A DNA stretch of 64,000 nt from Caballeronia megalochromosomata (GCA_001580565.1 LRBF01000233.1:26853-90852), one strand, 5' to 3'; shown: positions 17,404 through 26,389, counted from the stretch's first letter. Numbers and translations are program-made. The notes: generated by a model not told the origin, from the sequence alone.

Positions 17404-18188
17404 TCTCCGAGGAAGTCGAGGACGGCGCGCGTGTAGTCGTCGCGCTTTTCGATGTTCGACAGATGCGCCGCGTCCAGTTCGAGGTAGCGCGCGCCGTCGA
17501 TGTAACCCGCGAGCTCGCGGCCCTGTTCGGCCGTCGTCGACAGATCGTGCGTACCCGCGATCACGAGCACCGGCACCCTGATGGTTCTGGCTTCGCCGCG
17601 CAGGTCGGCGTCGCGGATCGCCTCGCAGTTCGATGCGTAGCCATCGCCCGAGGTGTGGCGAAACACGTCGCGGATATTCGCGAGTTCGAGTTGCTCTCGC
17701 TCGATGAACGGCGCGGTGAACCAGCGCGCGATCACGGCATCGGTCAGCGCGGGCATGCCACCCGGTTCACGCGCCTTCGCGGCGCGCGGCGTCCACACGG
17801 CGTCCGAGCCGATCAACGCGGCGGTGTTCGACAGCACGACGCGCGAGAAGCGCTCCGGATGACGCGCGGCCAGGCCGACGCCGGTCAGTCCGCCCATCGA
17901 CAGCCCGCAGTAATTCGCGCGCTCGATCTTCAGATGGTCCATCAGCCCGATCACGTCGCCGATCAACTGGTCGATCGTGTACGGCCCCGGCGGCACATCG
18001 GAATGGCCGTGGCCGCGCGTGTCGTAGCGCAGCACGCGATAGCGCTTCGCGAACGCCTCGATGTTCGGCGTCCACATCGAGACATCGGCGCCGAGCGAAT
18101 TCGACAGCACGAGCCACGGGGCGGTGTCGCCCGCCGCGACATCGATGCGATAGTGAATCCGCGTTCCGTTCACTTCGGCAAGAGGCAT
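17400..18188 (-). CDS. pcaD: 3-oxoadipate enol-lactonase
   Basis: A 262-residue alpha/beta hydrolase that opens the enol-lactone to 3-oxoadipate. The nucleophile elbow is GLSMGG, the oxyanion loop region LSNSLGADVSMW, and the late residues IAGTHDLSTTAEQG (Asp) and LDAAHLSNIE (His) complete the triad. The start ATG at 18188 has GGAGCAGTAAAAAC upstream; the frame is open further but overlaps pcaB. It overlaps pcaC by four bases and starts four bases after pcaB ends. Confidence 0.95.
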   Translation of the reverse strand: MPLAEVNGTRIHYRIDVAAGDTAPWLVLSNSLGADVSMWTPNIEAFAKRYRVLRYDTRGHGHSDVPPGPYTIDQLIGDVIGLMDHLKIERANYCGLSMGGLTGVGLAARHPERFSRVVLSNTAALIGSDAVWTPRAAKAREPGGMPALTDAVIARWFTAPFIEREQLELANIRDVFRHTSGDGYASNCEAIRDADLRGEARTIRVPVLVIAGTHDLSTTAEQGRELAGYIDGARYLELDAAHLSNIEKRDDYTRAVLDFLGE

Positions 18189-18192
18189 GTTT

Positions 18193-19560
18193 TTACTGCT
18201 CCTGTTTGTTCGAGTTAGCGTTTGCGATGGCGGCAGCGACGAACGCCTGCGCCTCACCGACGTAGTTCGCCGGATCGAGCAATTGCTTCAGTTGATCTTG
18301 TGACAGATGGCGCGTGACGGTTTCGTTCGCGGCGAGTTCGTCGAAAAGCGACGTGCCGTTCGCGACCGACGCCTTCGATGCGCCTTCGACCAGCTTGTGC
18401 GCATCGAGTCTGCCGATGGCGTCGCCGAGCGCGAGCATCACCGCTTCGCCGAGCACGAGGCCGTTGGTGACATTGAGGTTGTGCGCGAGGCGTTCGACCT
18501 TGACTTCCATTGCCGGCACGATGCCCACGATGTTCGCCAGCGCCCCGGCCGTGAGACGCGCGAGATCGGGCAGCGCTTCCCATTCGGCCTGCCAGCCGCC
18601 CAGTGCGCGTTCGTGCTCCTGAACCATGCCGGCCAAGATCGTCGCGACGAGATTGGGCGCGCGTGTCGCGGCCGTCAGCACCGCCGCGCAGCCGACGGGA
18701 TTGCGCTTGTGCGGCATCGTCGATGAACCGCCCTTGCCCGCCGCGGCGGGTTCGGCGACTTCGCCGAGTTCGGTCTGCATCATGAGCGAGATGTCGCGCG
18801 CGATCTTGCCCAGCGTGCCCGTCAGCATGCCGAGAAACGACGCGGCCTCCGCGATGCGGTCGCGCTGCGTGTGCCACGGCAGCGCGGGAAGCGTCAGCTT
18901 CAGATCCTCGGCGAACGATGCCGCAACCGGCAACGCCTTGTCGCGCAGACTCGCGAGCGTGCCCGCCGCGCCGCCGAATTGCAGCACCAGCGTGCGCGCG
19001 CGCAACTCGCAAAGACGCTGACGATGGCGCGTCACCGCGTCGAGCCATTGCGCGAACTTGAGACCCAGCGTGATCGGCAGCGCCTGCTGAAGCCACGTGC
19101 GGCCGATCATCGGCGTCTTTTTGTGCGCTTGGGCCTGCATGACGAGCGCATCGGAAAGTGCGCGTAAATCGGCGTCGAGCAGATCGAGCGCGGCGCGCAG
19201 TTGCAGCACGACGCCCGTATCGATGATGTCCTGGCTCGTCGCGCCCCAGTGCACGTACTTCGCGGCTTCGGCGTCCGCCGCCTTCACGACGGCCGTGAGT
19301 TGCTTGACGAGCGGAATCGCGAGATTGCCGCCCGCCTGCGCGCCGGTCATCAACGCGTCGGCGTCGATGTTGTCCGCCTTGCACGCGGCGACGATCGCCT
19401 CGACCGCGCCCGAGGGAATCACGCCATGCAGCGCCGAGGCGCGCGCGAGCGCAGCCTCGACGTCGAGCATCGCCTGCACGGTCGCGCGCGGCGACCAGAT
19501 CTCGTTCGCGGCGGCGTTGCCGCACACGAGATCGGTGAGACGTCCCGTGGATGCGAACAT
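18193..19560 (-). CDS. pcaB: 3-carboxy-cis,cis-muconate cycloisomerase
   Basis: A 455-residue enzyme of the fumarase/aspartase superfamily that lactonises carboxymuconate to 4-carboxymuconolactone. The superfamily signature GSSTMPHKRNP is present, as are the HWGATSQDIIDT and IGRTWLQQALPITLG motifs that place it with PcaB rather than adenylosuccinate lyase. It starts four bases after the pcaF stop. The protocatechuate dioxygenase genes pcaG and pcaH, needed to make its substrate, are not in the window. Confidence 0.95.
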   Translation of the reverse strand: MFASTGRLTDLVCGNAAANEIWSPRATVQAMLDVEAALARASALHGVIPSGAVEAIVAACKADNIDADALMTGAQAGGNLAIPLVKQLTAVVKAADAEAAKYVHWGATSQDIIDTGVVLQLRAALDLLDADLRALSDALVMQAQAHKKTPMIGRTWLQQALPITLGLKFAQWLDAVTRHRQRLCELRARTLVLQFGGAAGTLASLRDKALPVAASFAEDLKLTLPALPWHTQRDRIAEAASFLGMLTGTLGKIARDISLMMQTELGEVAEPAAAGKGGSSTMPHKRNPVGCAAVLTAATRAPNLVATILAGMVQEHERALGGWQAEWEALPDLARLTAGALANIVGIVPAMEVKVERLAHNLNVTNGLVLGEAVMLALGDAIGRLDAHKLVEGASKASVANGTSLFDELAANETVTRHLSQDQLKQLLDPANYVGEAQAFVAAAIANANSNKQEQ

Positions 19561-19564
19561 GGGC

Positions 19565-20767
19565 TCAGACGCGCTCGATGATCATCGCGATGCCCTGGCC
19601 CACGCCGATGCACATCGTGCACAGCGCGAAGCGGCCGCCGGTGCGATGAAGCTGGTAGCTCGCGGTCGTGACGAGCCGCGCGCCCGACGCGCCGAGCGGA
19701 TGGCCGAGCGCGATCGCACCGCCGTTCGGATTGACGCGGGGATCGTCATCGGCGACGCCGAGCATGCGCAGCGTGGCCAGTCCTTGCGATGCGAAGGCTT
19801 CGTTCAGCTCGATCACGTCCATCTGGTCGATGGTCATGCCAAGACGCGCAAGCAGCTTCTGCGACGCCGGGCCCGGGCCGATGCCCATCACGCGCGGCGG
19901 CACGCCAGCCGTCGCGAGGCCGAGAATGCGGGCGCGCGGCGTGAGGCCGTGGCGCTTCGCGCTTTCCTCGTCGGCGATCAGCATGGCGACCGCGCCGTCG
20001 TTCACGCCCGACGCGTTGCCCGCCGTCACGCTGCCGTCCGGACGCACGACGCCCTTCAACTTCGCGAGCGCTTCGAGGCTCGTTTCACGCGGATGCTCGT
20101 CTTTATCGACGATGAGCGCGTCGCCCTTCTTCTGCGCAATCGTCACCGCGACGATTTCCTGCGCCAGCGTGCCGTCCTTCTGCGCGCGCGCTGCCTTCTG
20201 CTGCGAGCGCAATGCGAACGCGTCCTGATCGGCGCGGCTGATCTTGTAATCGTCCGCGACGTTTTCGGCGGTTTCCGGCATCGAGTCGACGCCGTACTGC
20301 TTCTTCATCAGCGGATTGATGAAACGCCAGCCGATGGTCGTGTCGTGGATCTCGGCCTGGCGCGAGAACGCGCTGGTCGCCTTGCCCATCACGAACGGCG
20401 CGCGGCTCATGCTTTCGACGCCGCCCGCGATCATCAGGCTCGTCTCGCCCGCCTTGATCGCGCGCGCCGCGACGCCGATCGCGTCCATGCCCGAACCGCA
20501 CAGGCGATTCACCGTCGTGCCCGGCGTGCCGACCGGCAGGCCCGCCAGCAGCGCCGACATGCGCGCGACGTTGCGGTTGTCTTCGCCCGCCTGATTCGCG
20601 TTGCCGTAGATCACTTCGTCCACGGCCTCCCAGTCCACTTCCTTGTTGCGCTCGACCAGCGCGCGCAACGGCACCGCGCCCAGATCGTCGGCGCGCACGG
20701 AAGACAGCGAACCGCCGTAACGGCCGATCGGCGTGCGGATGGCATCACATACGAAAGCTTCTTTCAT
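19565..20767 (-). CDS. pcaF: 3-oxoadipyl-CoA thiolase
   Basis: A 400-residue thiolase that splits 3-oxoadipyl-CoA into succinyl-CoA and acetyl-CoA, the last step of the pathway. The acyl-accepting Cys is in TVNRLCGSGMDAIG, the His in NPNGGAIALGHPLGASGARL, and the second Cys in FALCTMCIGVGQGIA. N-terminal KEAFVCDAIRTPIGRYGGSLS is typical of PcaF. The start has GGAGCAACTG upstream. It sits between pcaJ (34-bp gap) and pcaB. Confidence 0.96.
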   Translation of the reverse strand: MKEAFVCDAIRTPIGRYGGSLSSVRADDLGAVPLRALVERNKEVDWEAVDEVIYGNANQAGEDNRNVARMSALLAGLPVGTPGTTVNRLCGSGMDAIGVAARAIKAGETSLMIAGGVESMSRAPFVMGKATSAFSRQAEIHDTTIGWRFINPLMKKQYGVDSMPETAENVADDYKISRADQDAFALRSQQKAARAQKDGTLAQEIVAVTIAQKKGDALIVDKDEHPRETSLEALAKLKGVVRPDGSVTAGNASGVNDGAVAMLIADEESAKRHGLTPRARILGLATAGVPPRVMGIGPGPASQKLLARLGMTIDQMDVIELNEAFASQGLATLRMLGVADDDPRVNPNGGAIALGHPLGASGARLVTTASYQLHRTGGRFALCTMCIGVGQGIAMIIERV

Positions 20768-20800
20768 CAGTTGCTCCAGTTCTCTTATGTCTCTCGGGCG

Positions 20801-21457
20801 TCAGGCGGCTTCGGTCAGCGGCGCGTATTGAAGCGGCACCTGCGCCAGCTTCTGCAATTCTTCGAACGACAGGCCTTCCACGATCTCGCGCACCACCAGG
20901 CCTTCCGGCGTCACGTCGAACACGGCGAGGTCGGTGTACACGCGGTTCACGCACTGCACGCCCGTCACCGGATACGAACACTGCGCGACCAGCTTGCTTT
21001 CGCCCTGCTTCGTGAGCAGTTCCATCATGACGTAGACCTGCTTTGCGCCGATCGCGAGATCCATCGCGCCGCCGACGGCCGGGATCGCGTCGGGCGCGCC
21101 GGTGTGCCAGTTCGCGAGATCGCCCGTCGCCGACACCTGGAAGGCGCCGAGCACGCAGAAGTCGAGATGGCCGCCGCGCATCATCGCGAAGGAATCCGCG
21201 TGATGGAAATAGGCGCCGCCCGTGAGCAACGTCACGTGCTGCTTGCCTGCATTGATCAGTTCGTCGTCTTCCTCGCCCTTGGCGGGCGCCGGGCCCATGC
21301 CGAGCAGGCCGTTTTCGCTGTGCAGGAAGATTTCGCGATCCGCCGCGAGGTGATTGGCGACGAGCGTCGGCACGCCGATGCCCAGATTCACGTACGCGCC
21401 TTCGGGAATGTCGGCGGCCACGCGTCGGGCCATTTCGTCACGGGTGAGTTTCTTCAT
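20801..21457 (-). CDS. pcaJ: 3-oxoacid (3-oxoadipate) CoA-transferase, subunit B
   Basis: A 218-residue beta subunit of the succinyl-CoA:3-oxoadipate CoA-transferase. The catalytic Glu is in LHSENGLLGMGP; GIGVPTLVANHL and GGHLDFCVLGAFQVSATGDLANW are further family marks. It works with the alpha subunit PcaI encoded just upstream (16-bp gap). It is close in sequence to the ScoB subunit at 40283-40924, but its place among pca genes assigns it to 3-oxoadipate. Confidence 0.93.
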   Translation of the reverse strand: MKKLTRDEMARRVAADIPEGAYVNLGIGVPTLVANHLAADREIFLHSENGLLGMGPAPAKGEEDDELINAGKQHVTLLTGGAYFHHADSFAMMRGGHLDFCVLGAFQVSATGDLANWHTGAPDAIPAVGGAMDLAIGAKQVYVMMELLTKQGESKLVAQCSYPVTGVQCVNRVYTDLAVFDVTPEGLVVREIVEGLSFEELQKLAQVPLQYAPLTEAA

Positions 21458-21473
21458 GGCTTTTCGTCCTTCC

Positions 21474-22166
21474 TTAAGCTGCGAGTTCGGCTTGATGCAC
21501 CGCTTGCGGCACTTCCACGACGCGCTGCACGAAAATGCCCGGCGTCACGATGTTTTCGGGATCCAGCTCGCCGAGCGGCACGACCTTCGACACCTGCACG
21601 ATCGCCGTTTTCGCGGCGCTCGCCATGATCGGCCCGAAGTTGCGCGCAGTTTTACGATAGACCAGATTGCCCCAACGGTCGCCCTTGTATGCTTTCACGA
21701 GCGCGAAATCCGCGTGCAGCGGCGCTTCCAGAACGTAGTGCTTGCCGTCGATCACGCGCGTTTCCTTGCCTTCCGCGAGCTTCGTGCCGTAACCGGTCGG
21801 CGTGAAAAAGCCGCCGATGCCCGCGCCCGCAGCACGGATGCGCTCGGCCAGATTGCCCTGCGGCACGAGTTCCAGTTCGATTTCGCCCGCACGATAGAGC
21901 GCATCGAACACATATGAATCCGACTGACGCGGGAACGAGCAGATGATCTTGCGCACGCGCTTCGCCTTGAGCAGGGCGGCGAGGCCCGTGTCGCCGTTGC
22001 CGGCGTTGTTGTTGACGATCGTGAGCTCGCGCGCGCCCTGCTCGATGAGCGCGTCGATCAGCTCGGACGGCATGCCCGCCGTGCCAAAACCGCCGATCAT
22101 GATGGTCGCGCCGTCGTGTACGTCGGCCACGGCCGAGGCGAGCGAATCGAAAATCTTGTTGATCAT
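21474..22166 (-). CDS. pcaI: 3-oxoacid (3-oxoadipate) CoA-transferase, subunit A
   Basis: A 230-residue alpha subunit of the CoA-transferase that activates 3-oxoadipate. The glycine-rich IMIGGFGTAGMPSELIDALIEQGARELTIVNNNAG and the GAGIGGFFTPTGYGT motifs define the family. It is the first gene of the pca operon, with GAGAAGGAACGGCAC before the ATG. The 229-bp gap to the divergent IclR gene holds operator-like repeats. Confidence 0.94.
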   Translation of the reverse strand: MINKIFDSLASAVADVHDGATIMIGGFGTAGMPSELIDALIEQGARELTIVNNNAGNGDTGLAALLKAKRVRKIICSFPRQSDSYVFDALYRAGEIELELVPQGNLAERIRAAGAGIGGFFTPTGYGTKLAEGKETRVIDGKHYVLEAPLHADFALVKAYKGDRWGNLVYRKTARNFGPIMASAAKTAIVQVSKVVPLGELDPENIVTPGIFVQRVVEVPQAVHQAELAA

Positions 22167-22227
22167 GTGCCGTTCCTTCTCCTGTCTCGAGAAAACCGAT
22201 CTGCGATCGCGCGTCTCGAATTCGGGT

Positions 22228-22241
22228 TTACCAGTTGGTAA
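22228..22241. promoter_or_regulatory. 14-bp palindrome near pcaI
   Basis: TTACCAGTTGGTAA is a perfect palindrome (6-bp arms around GT), 62 bp upstream of pcaI. The binding protein is unknown. Confidence 0.35.
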
Positions 22242-22257
22242 TCAGACTTGCTTCAAA

Positions 22258-22295
22258 ATGTTCGTCATGCGAACATGGATTCGTTTAGCGAACAT
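22258..22295. promoter_or_regulatory. PcaU/PcaR-type three-repeat operator
   Basis: ATGTTCG (22258-22264) and CGAACAT (22270-22276) form a palindrome, and CGAACAT recurs as a direct repeat at 22289-22295. Acinetobacter PcaU, an IclR-family regulator of pca genes, is known to bind three repeats with just this palindrome-plus-direct-repeat layout. It lies between pcaI and the IclR gene. Confidence 0.6.
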
Positions 22296-22395
22296 CGGCA
22301 TGGTAGTCCCGCATTCGTTGTCGTGTCAACGAAACATGTGCAAACTGCGGGTTTTCACGGGGTCGCCGCCCGTTCGCGCTTTCATGACGAGCCTT

Positions 22396-23214
22396 ATGAA
22401 GAATTCAGCCACGCTCAATCCGGATGCCGAGCCGCAAGACGCGCAAGCGCGCCCCGGCGACGCGTACGTGCAGTCGTTCGCGCGCGGACTCGCGGTGATC
22501 CGCTCGTTCGACGTGAACCGCCCGGCCCAGACGCTGACCGATGTCGCCGCCGCGACGGGCCTCACGCGCGCGGGCGCGCGGCGCATTCTTCTGACGCTGC
22601 AGGCGCTCGGGTACGTCGAGGCGGACGGCCGTCTCTTCCAACTGACGCCGAAGATCCTCGATCTGGGGTTCGCGTATCTCACCTCGATGCCCTTCTGGAA
22701 TCTCGCCGAGCCGGTCATGGAAGACCTCGTCGAACAAGTGCATGAGAGCTGCTCGGCGGCGGTGTTGAACGGCGCGGAAATCGTCTATGTGCTGCGCGTG
22801 CCCACGCACAAGATCATCACGCAGAATCTGTCGATCGGCAGCCGTCTGCCGGCGTTCTGCACGTCGATGGGTCGCGTGCTGCTCGCCGCGCTCGACGAAG
22901 CGCGCCTCGACGACGTGCTGGAAGCGAGCGCGCTCGTCGCCCGCACGCCGCGCACGATCGTCGACAAGGATGCGCTCAGGGCGGCGATCGCCACCGTGCG
23001 CCGTCAGGGCTGGGCGATCGTCGATCAGGAACTGGAGGAAGGACTGATTTCGATGTCCGCGCCGATCCGCGACCGGCAAGGCCGCGTGATCGCGGCGCTG
23101 AATATCAGCGGCAATGCGCAGCGCAAGAACGCGAAGCAGATGGTGAAGGCGTTTCTGGAGCCGCTGCAGGACGCGGCGCAGCGCGTGTCCGACATGGTCG
23201 CGCGGCGCGGATGA
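22396..23214 (+). CDS. pcaR: IclR-family regulator of the pca operon
   Basis: A 272-residue IclR protein. The HTH covers YVQSFARGLAVIRSFDVNRPAQTLTDVAAATGLTRAGARRILLTLQALGYVEADGRLFQLTP, followed by the GAF-like effector domain (EQVHESCSAAVLNGAEIVYVLRVP, FCTSMGRVLLA, INISGN-type end NISGNAQRKNAKQM). This length and the pattern LFQLTPKILDLGFAYL match the PcaR/PcaU/PobR group, which respond to protocatechuate, beta-ketoadipate or p-hydroxybenzoate. It diverges from pcaI. ATG 22396 was chosen; ATG 22384 is also possible, and no strong ribosome-binding site separates them. Confidence 0.85.
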   Translation: MKNSATLNPDAEPQDAQARPGDAYVQSFARGLAVIRSFDVNRPAQTLTDVAAATGLTRAGARRILLTLQALGYVEADGRLFQLTPKILDLGFAYLTSMPFWNLAEPVMEDLVEQVHESCSAAVLNGAEIVYVLRVPTHKIITQNLSIGSRLPAFCTSMGRVLLAALDEARLDDVLEASALVARTPRTIVDKDALRAAIATVRRQGWAIVDQELEEGLISMSAPIRDRQGRVIAALNISGNAQRKNAKQMVKAFLEPLQDAAQRVSDMVARRG

Positions 23215-23233
23215 CGGCGCGCGACGTCACGTC

Positions 23234-24157
23234 ATGAACGATCTCGATCTGAACCTGATTCCGTACCTCGTCGCCATCGAGGAGACGCGCAACGTGAGCC
23301 GCGCCGCCGAGCGGCTCGGCGTGAGCCAGCCGCGCGTGTCGACGGCGCTCGCGCGCCTGCGCGAGTACTTCAACGATCCGCTTTTCGTGCGCACCTCGCG
23401 CGGCATGGAACCGACGCCGCGCACGATCGCGCTCGTGCCCGCGGCGCGCGAGGCGTTGGCGCGCATCGAGCGCGGCCTGCTCGACCGGCAGCATTTCGAT
23501 CCGGCCACGAGCACCGAGACTTTCTCGATCGCGCTTTCCGATGTCGGCGAAATCGTGTTTCTGCCACGGCTTTTGCAGGCGTTCGCGAAAGAGGCGCCGA
23601 ATGCGAATCTGCGCTCGGTGTCGGCATCGCACGGGGATGTCGAGCGCGGGCTCGAAGCTGGAGAAATCGATCTCGCGGTGGGCTACTTTCCGGACCTGCG
23701 CGGCAACAACTTCTTTCAGCAGCGGCTCTTTTCGCACCGCTTCATCTGCCTGATGCGGCGCGATCATCCGTTCGCCAATCAGCCGCTCACGCTCGCGCGC
23801 TTCATGGAATGCGGCCATGCCGTCGTGCGCGCCGAAGGCCGCAGCCAGGAGATTCTGGAGAATTTTCTCGACAAGGAACGCGTGCGGCGTCGCGCGGTGC
23901 TCGAGACGCCGCACTTCATGAGCTTGCCGTTCATCCTGTCGCGCACCGATCTGATCGCGACGGTGCCGCATGCGATCGGTTTCGCGTATGTCGCCGAGCA
24001 TGCGTCGATCACAATCGCCGAGCCGCCGCTTGCGCTGCCGCGGTTCGATCTGAAGCAGCACTGGCATCGCAAGTTTCACAACGATGCGCGGACCATGTGG
24101 CTGCGGCGGGTTGTCGCTTCGCTTTTCAATGATGAGCTTGATGAGTGGCCTAAGTGA
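23234..24157 (+). CDS. LysR-family transcriptional regulator, NodD/NahR-like
   Basis: A 307-residue LysR protein. It starts MNDLDLNLIPYLVAIEETRNVSRAAERLGVSQPRVSTALARLREYFNDPLFVRTSRGMEPTPRT, a form with the DPLF(V)R motif seen in the NodD/NahR/LinR branch, and has the effector domain SIALSDVGEIVFLPRLLQAF. It begins only 19 bp after the IclR gene on the same strand, so the two are probably co-transcribed. It may be a second controller of aromatic-acid genes; its target is unknown. Confidence 0.88.
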   Translation: MNDLDLNLIPYLVAIEETRNVSRAAERLGVSQPRVSTALARLREYFNDPLFVRTSRGMEPTPRTIALVPAAREALARIERGLLDRQHFDPATSTETFSIALSDVGEIVFLPRLLQAFAKEAPNANLRSVSASHGDVERGLEAGEIDLAVGYFPDLRGNNFFQQRLFSHRFICLMRRDHPFANQPLTLARFMECGHAVVRAEGRSQEILENFLDKERVRRRAVLETPHFMSLPFILSRTDLIATVPHAIGFAYVAEHASITIAEPPLALPRFDLKQHWHRKFHNDARTMWLRRVVASLFNDELDEWPK

Positions 24158-24870
24158 TGTGGGCGTCGCCTCGTCTGTGAGTCCGGATGGACTTTCGTTG
24201 GATCCCGTTTTCGCGTCGGTCTATTAGCACTGCCCCTGTGCGGGGCGGCACCTACTTTCTTTGCTTCTGCAAAGAAAGTAGGCAAAGAAAGCAGCTTTCC
24301 CATCCAAAGTGCTTCATGCCGGCCGCGGCACAGGCGATTGGCTGAATGGCCCGGCTGTAGAGAGTGCCCTCGTAGGCCTAACCGGGCTTGGATCGCGCAC
24401 GGTCCGACGCGCTAGAAGTTATAGCGCGCTGGTTCAGCACGAAATAGCATCGGCACAGCGCTACGCGCTGCCGTGGGGTATGCGAAGGAAACCGACGAAG
24501 AAGAAGCACGCGCAAACCCGATTGACCCATCGGCCGCGAAGCGGGCCGGAACCATTTCGCGCTGAACCAGCCACGCGCGTGGCGCGATGTGACAGACCGT
24601 GCGCGATCCAAGCCCCGTTCTGCTTGTGTGGGCACTCGCTACAGCCGGGCCATTCAGCCAATCGCCTGTGCCGCGGCCGGCATGAAGTGCTTAGGCTGGG
24701 ACAGGCTGTTTCTTTGGTTACTTTCTTTGCAGCAGCAAAGAAAGTGACTGCCGCCCCGCACAGGGGCAATGCTAATAGACCGACACGAAAACGGGATCCG
24801 CCGAAAGCCCAGCACATGCATCGGCTAAGCAACTAACATTGACGTTTTATTTCCGCACAGGAAATGCTCG
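24158..24870. other. 713-bp gap occupied mainly by a palindromic repeat element
   Basis: No credible gene; the open frames at 24309-24836 and on the other strand fall wholly within the repeat. About 617 bp of the gap is the inverted repeat described separately, leaving only some 60 bp before the next LysR gene for its promoter. Confidence 0.6.
24192..24808. repeat. Large imperfect palindromic element (MITE-like)
   Basis: The left arm (about 24192-24475) reappears in reverse complement as the right arm (about 24530-24808). Shared blocks include GGATCCCGTTTTCG at the outer ends, GTCGGTCTATTAGCA, GCCCCTGTGCGGGGCGGCA, CATGCCGGCCGCGGCACAGG, GCGATTGGCTGAATGGCCCG, GGGCTTGGATCGCGCACGGT and CTGGTTCAGC near the centre. 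Each arm also holds its own short hairpin, ACTTTCTTTGC...GCAAAGAAAGT. Arms differ by scattered point changes and small indels. It could be one palindromic element or two copies of a repeat inserted head to head. No transposase is present. Confidence 0.85.
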
Positions 24871-25761
24871 ATGGACGCACTGACCAGCCTGCGCGTATTC
24901 CGCGAAGTCGTCGAAGCAGGCAGCTTCGTGAAAGCCGCCGAGCGGCTCGACATCTCGACCGCCATGACGAGCAAGCACGTCGCCAATCTGGAACGCCAAC
25001 TCGGCGTGCGCCTGCTGAACCGCACGACGCGCCATCTGAGCCTCACGGAAGCCGGCAGCGTGTACTACGAGCAGTGCAGCGAGGCGCTCGATATCCTCCA
25101 GGCCGCGCAGGCCGCCGTCGGCGTACAGACGGCGCAGCCGCAAGGCGTGCTCAAGGTCACCGCGCCCGGCTGGTTCGCCAATCGCACGTTCGCGGATCTG
25201 CTCGTCGCGTATCAGGCGCGCTATCCCGGCGTGCTCGTCGATCTGCGGCTGGAGAACCGCTTCGTCGATCTGGTCGAGGAAGGCTACGACATGGCGATCC
25301 GCGCGACCTCCGAGCCGTCGCCTTCGCTGATCGTGCGGCCCCTGGGCAAGATGCCCTTCGTGCTCGCCGGCTCGCGCGCCTATCTCGAACAGCACGGCAA
25401 GCTGCGTCATCCGGACGATATCGCGCATCATCGCTTCGTGCTGCCGACGTACACGAACATCGACGCCGTGACGCTGACGGGACCGGACGGCGCCTTCACC
25501 GTGAAGAATCAGGCCGTGCTAAAAACCAACGATACGTCGATGGCGCTGCAACTCGTGCGCGCCGGACTCGGGCTCGCTTACTTTCCGGCGTGGATCGTCG
25601 AACCCGAACTCGCGGCGGGCTCGCTCGTGCGCGTGCTGCCGAGCTACACGGCGTTCGCTCCGTCCGTCTACGCGGTGTACACGAGCCGAAAATACATGAC
25701 GACGAAAGTACGGACCTTCATCGACTTTCTGTCGGAGTCGCTGGCCATTCGGCCAATGTGA
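24871..25761 (+). CDS. LysR-family transcriptional regulator, CrgA/DmlR-like
   Basis: A 296-residue LysR protein. The HTH is MDALTSLRVFREVVEAGSFVKAAERLDISTAMTSKHVANLERQLGVRLLNRTTRHLSLTEAG and the effector domain starts PQGVLKVTAPGWFANRTFADLL with FVDLVEEGYDMAIRATSEPSPSL. This arrangement is that of the large CrgA/DmlR subgroup. The start has CAGGAAATGCTCG upstream. It stands alone beside the palindromic element and a small membrane protein gene; the target is unknown. Confidence 0.92.
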   Translation: MDALTSLRVFREVVEAGSFVKAAERLDISTAMTSKHVANLERQLGVRLLNRTTRHLSLTEAGSVYYEQCSEALDILQAAQAAVGVQTAQPQGVLKVTAPGWFANRTFADLLVAYQARYPGVLVDLRLENRFVDLVEEGYDMAIRATSEPSPSLIVRPLGKMPFVLAGSRAYLEQHGKLRHPDDIAHHRFVLPTYTNIDAVTLTGPDGAFTVKNQAVLKTNDTSMALQLVRAGLGLAYFPAWIVEPELAAGSLVRVLPSYTAFAPSVYAVYTSRKYMTTKVRTFIDFLSESLAIRPM

Positions 25762-25905
25762 TTAGGATTACTCTTATTTTTGAGTCGTGCTCTGCGTGTG
25801 ATGATCGCGTCCGCTTCCGGATCGGCCGCTCGAGACGCGACGAAAATTTTCATCTTGCGCGCCGCCGGGATCGTCCCTGTTACCCGCACGCGAGGCATGC
25901 GCGAA

Positions 25906-26304
25906 ATGGATTTTCCCTGGCTTCCCCTGGCCTTCAATCTGACCTTGCTCGGCTTGACGCTCTTTATCTGCCGCGCGTTGAACGCGAGCCTGGGCGTCCT
26001 GAAGTGGAACGGCGCCCTACTCTTTTTGACCTTGTGCGTCTCGGCGATGCTCCTCGATTTCACGCTCACGATGATCTTCGCATCCGCGGGCTTCCATGAG
26101 CGCACGCAGTACGACAAGCTCGGATCGAGGATCGCGTGGAGCGAGCGGATCATCACGTATCTGATTCCATGCACGATATCGCTGCTGCTGGCGTGGAGGT
26201 TTCGTCGGCGTCAGCGCTTTGCACACGGCCGACCTGAGACGGAGCGCGAAGGCGCGGTGCAGATTCAAACGTCGGCTTACACGCGTTCGGAGTTGACGCT
26301 CTGA
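25906..26304 (+). CDS. Small integral membrane protein of unknown function
   Basis: A protein of 132 residues with three predicted membrane segments: WLPLAFNLTLLGLTLFICRAL, ALLFLTLCVSAMLLDFTLTMIF, and ITYLIPCTISLLLAWRF, followed by a basic, hydrophilic C-terminal tail. No domain is recognised. The ATG at 25906 has GAGG 10 bases upstream; ATG 25897 and a longer frame from TTG 25780 are alternatives. It precedes tRNA-Pro. Confidence 0.55.
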   Translation: MDFPWLPLAFNLTLLGLTLFICRALNASLGVLKWNGALLFLTLCVSAMLLDFTLTMIFASAGFHERTQYDKLGSRIAWSERIITYLIPCTISLLLAWRFRRRQRFAHGRPETEREGAVQIQTSAYTRSELTL

Positions 26305-26389
26305 CGCTCTCACACAGGCATGGCGAGTGAATTTGGTGAGTGCAACAGCGAAATTGTTCGAAGCGGTTCTACTATCTGTTTCTCTCTGA

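Noticed and set aside
19097..21628. An 843-codon plus-strand open frame antisense to pcaB, pcaF and pcaJ
   Set aside because: A compositional shadow of the pca genes with Arg/Ala/His repeats and no recognisable motif.
17014..22166. Protocatechuate 3,4-dioxygenase genes (pcaGH) as part of the cluster
   Set aside because: No gene with their motifs is present in this window; they must lie elsewhere if the pathway is complete.
24309..24836. A 175-codon frame inside the palindromic element
   Set aside because: It spans both arms of the repeat and its translation shows the arm-derived sequence only; no coding evidence.
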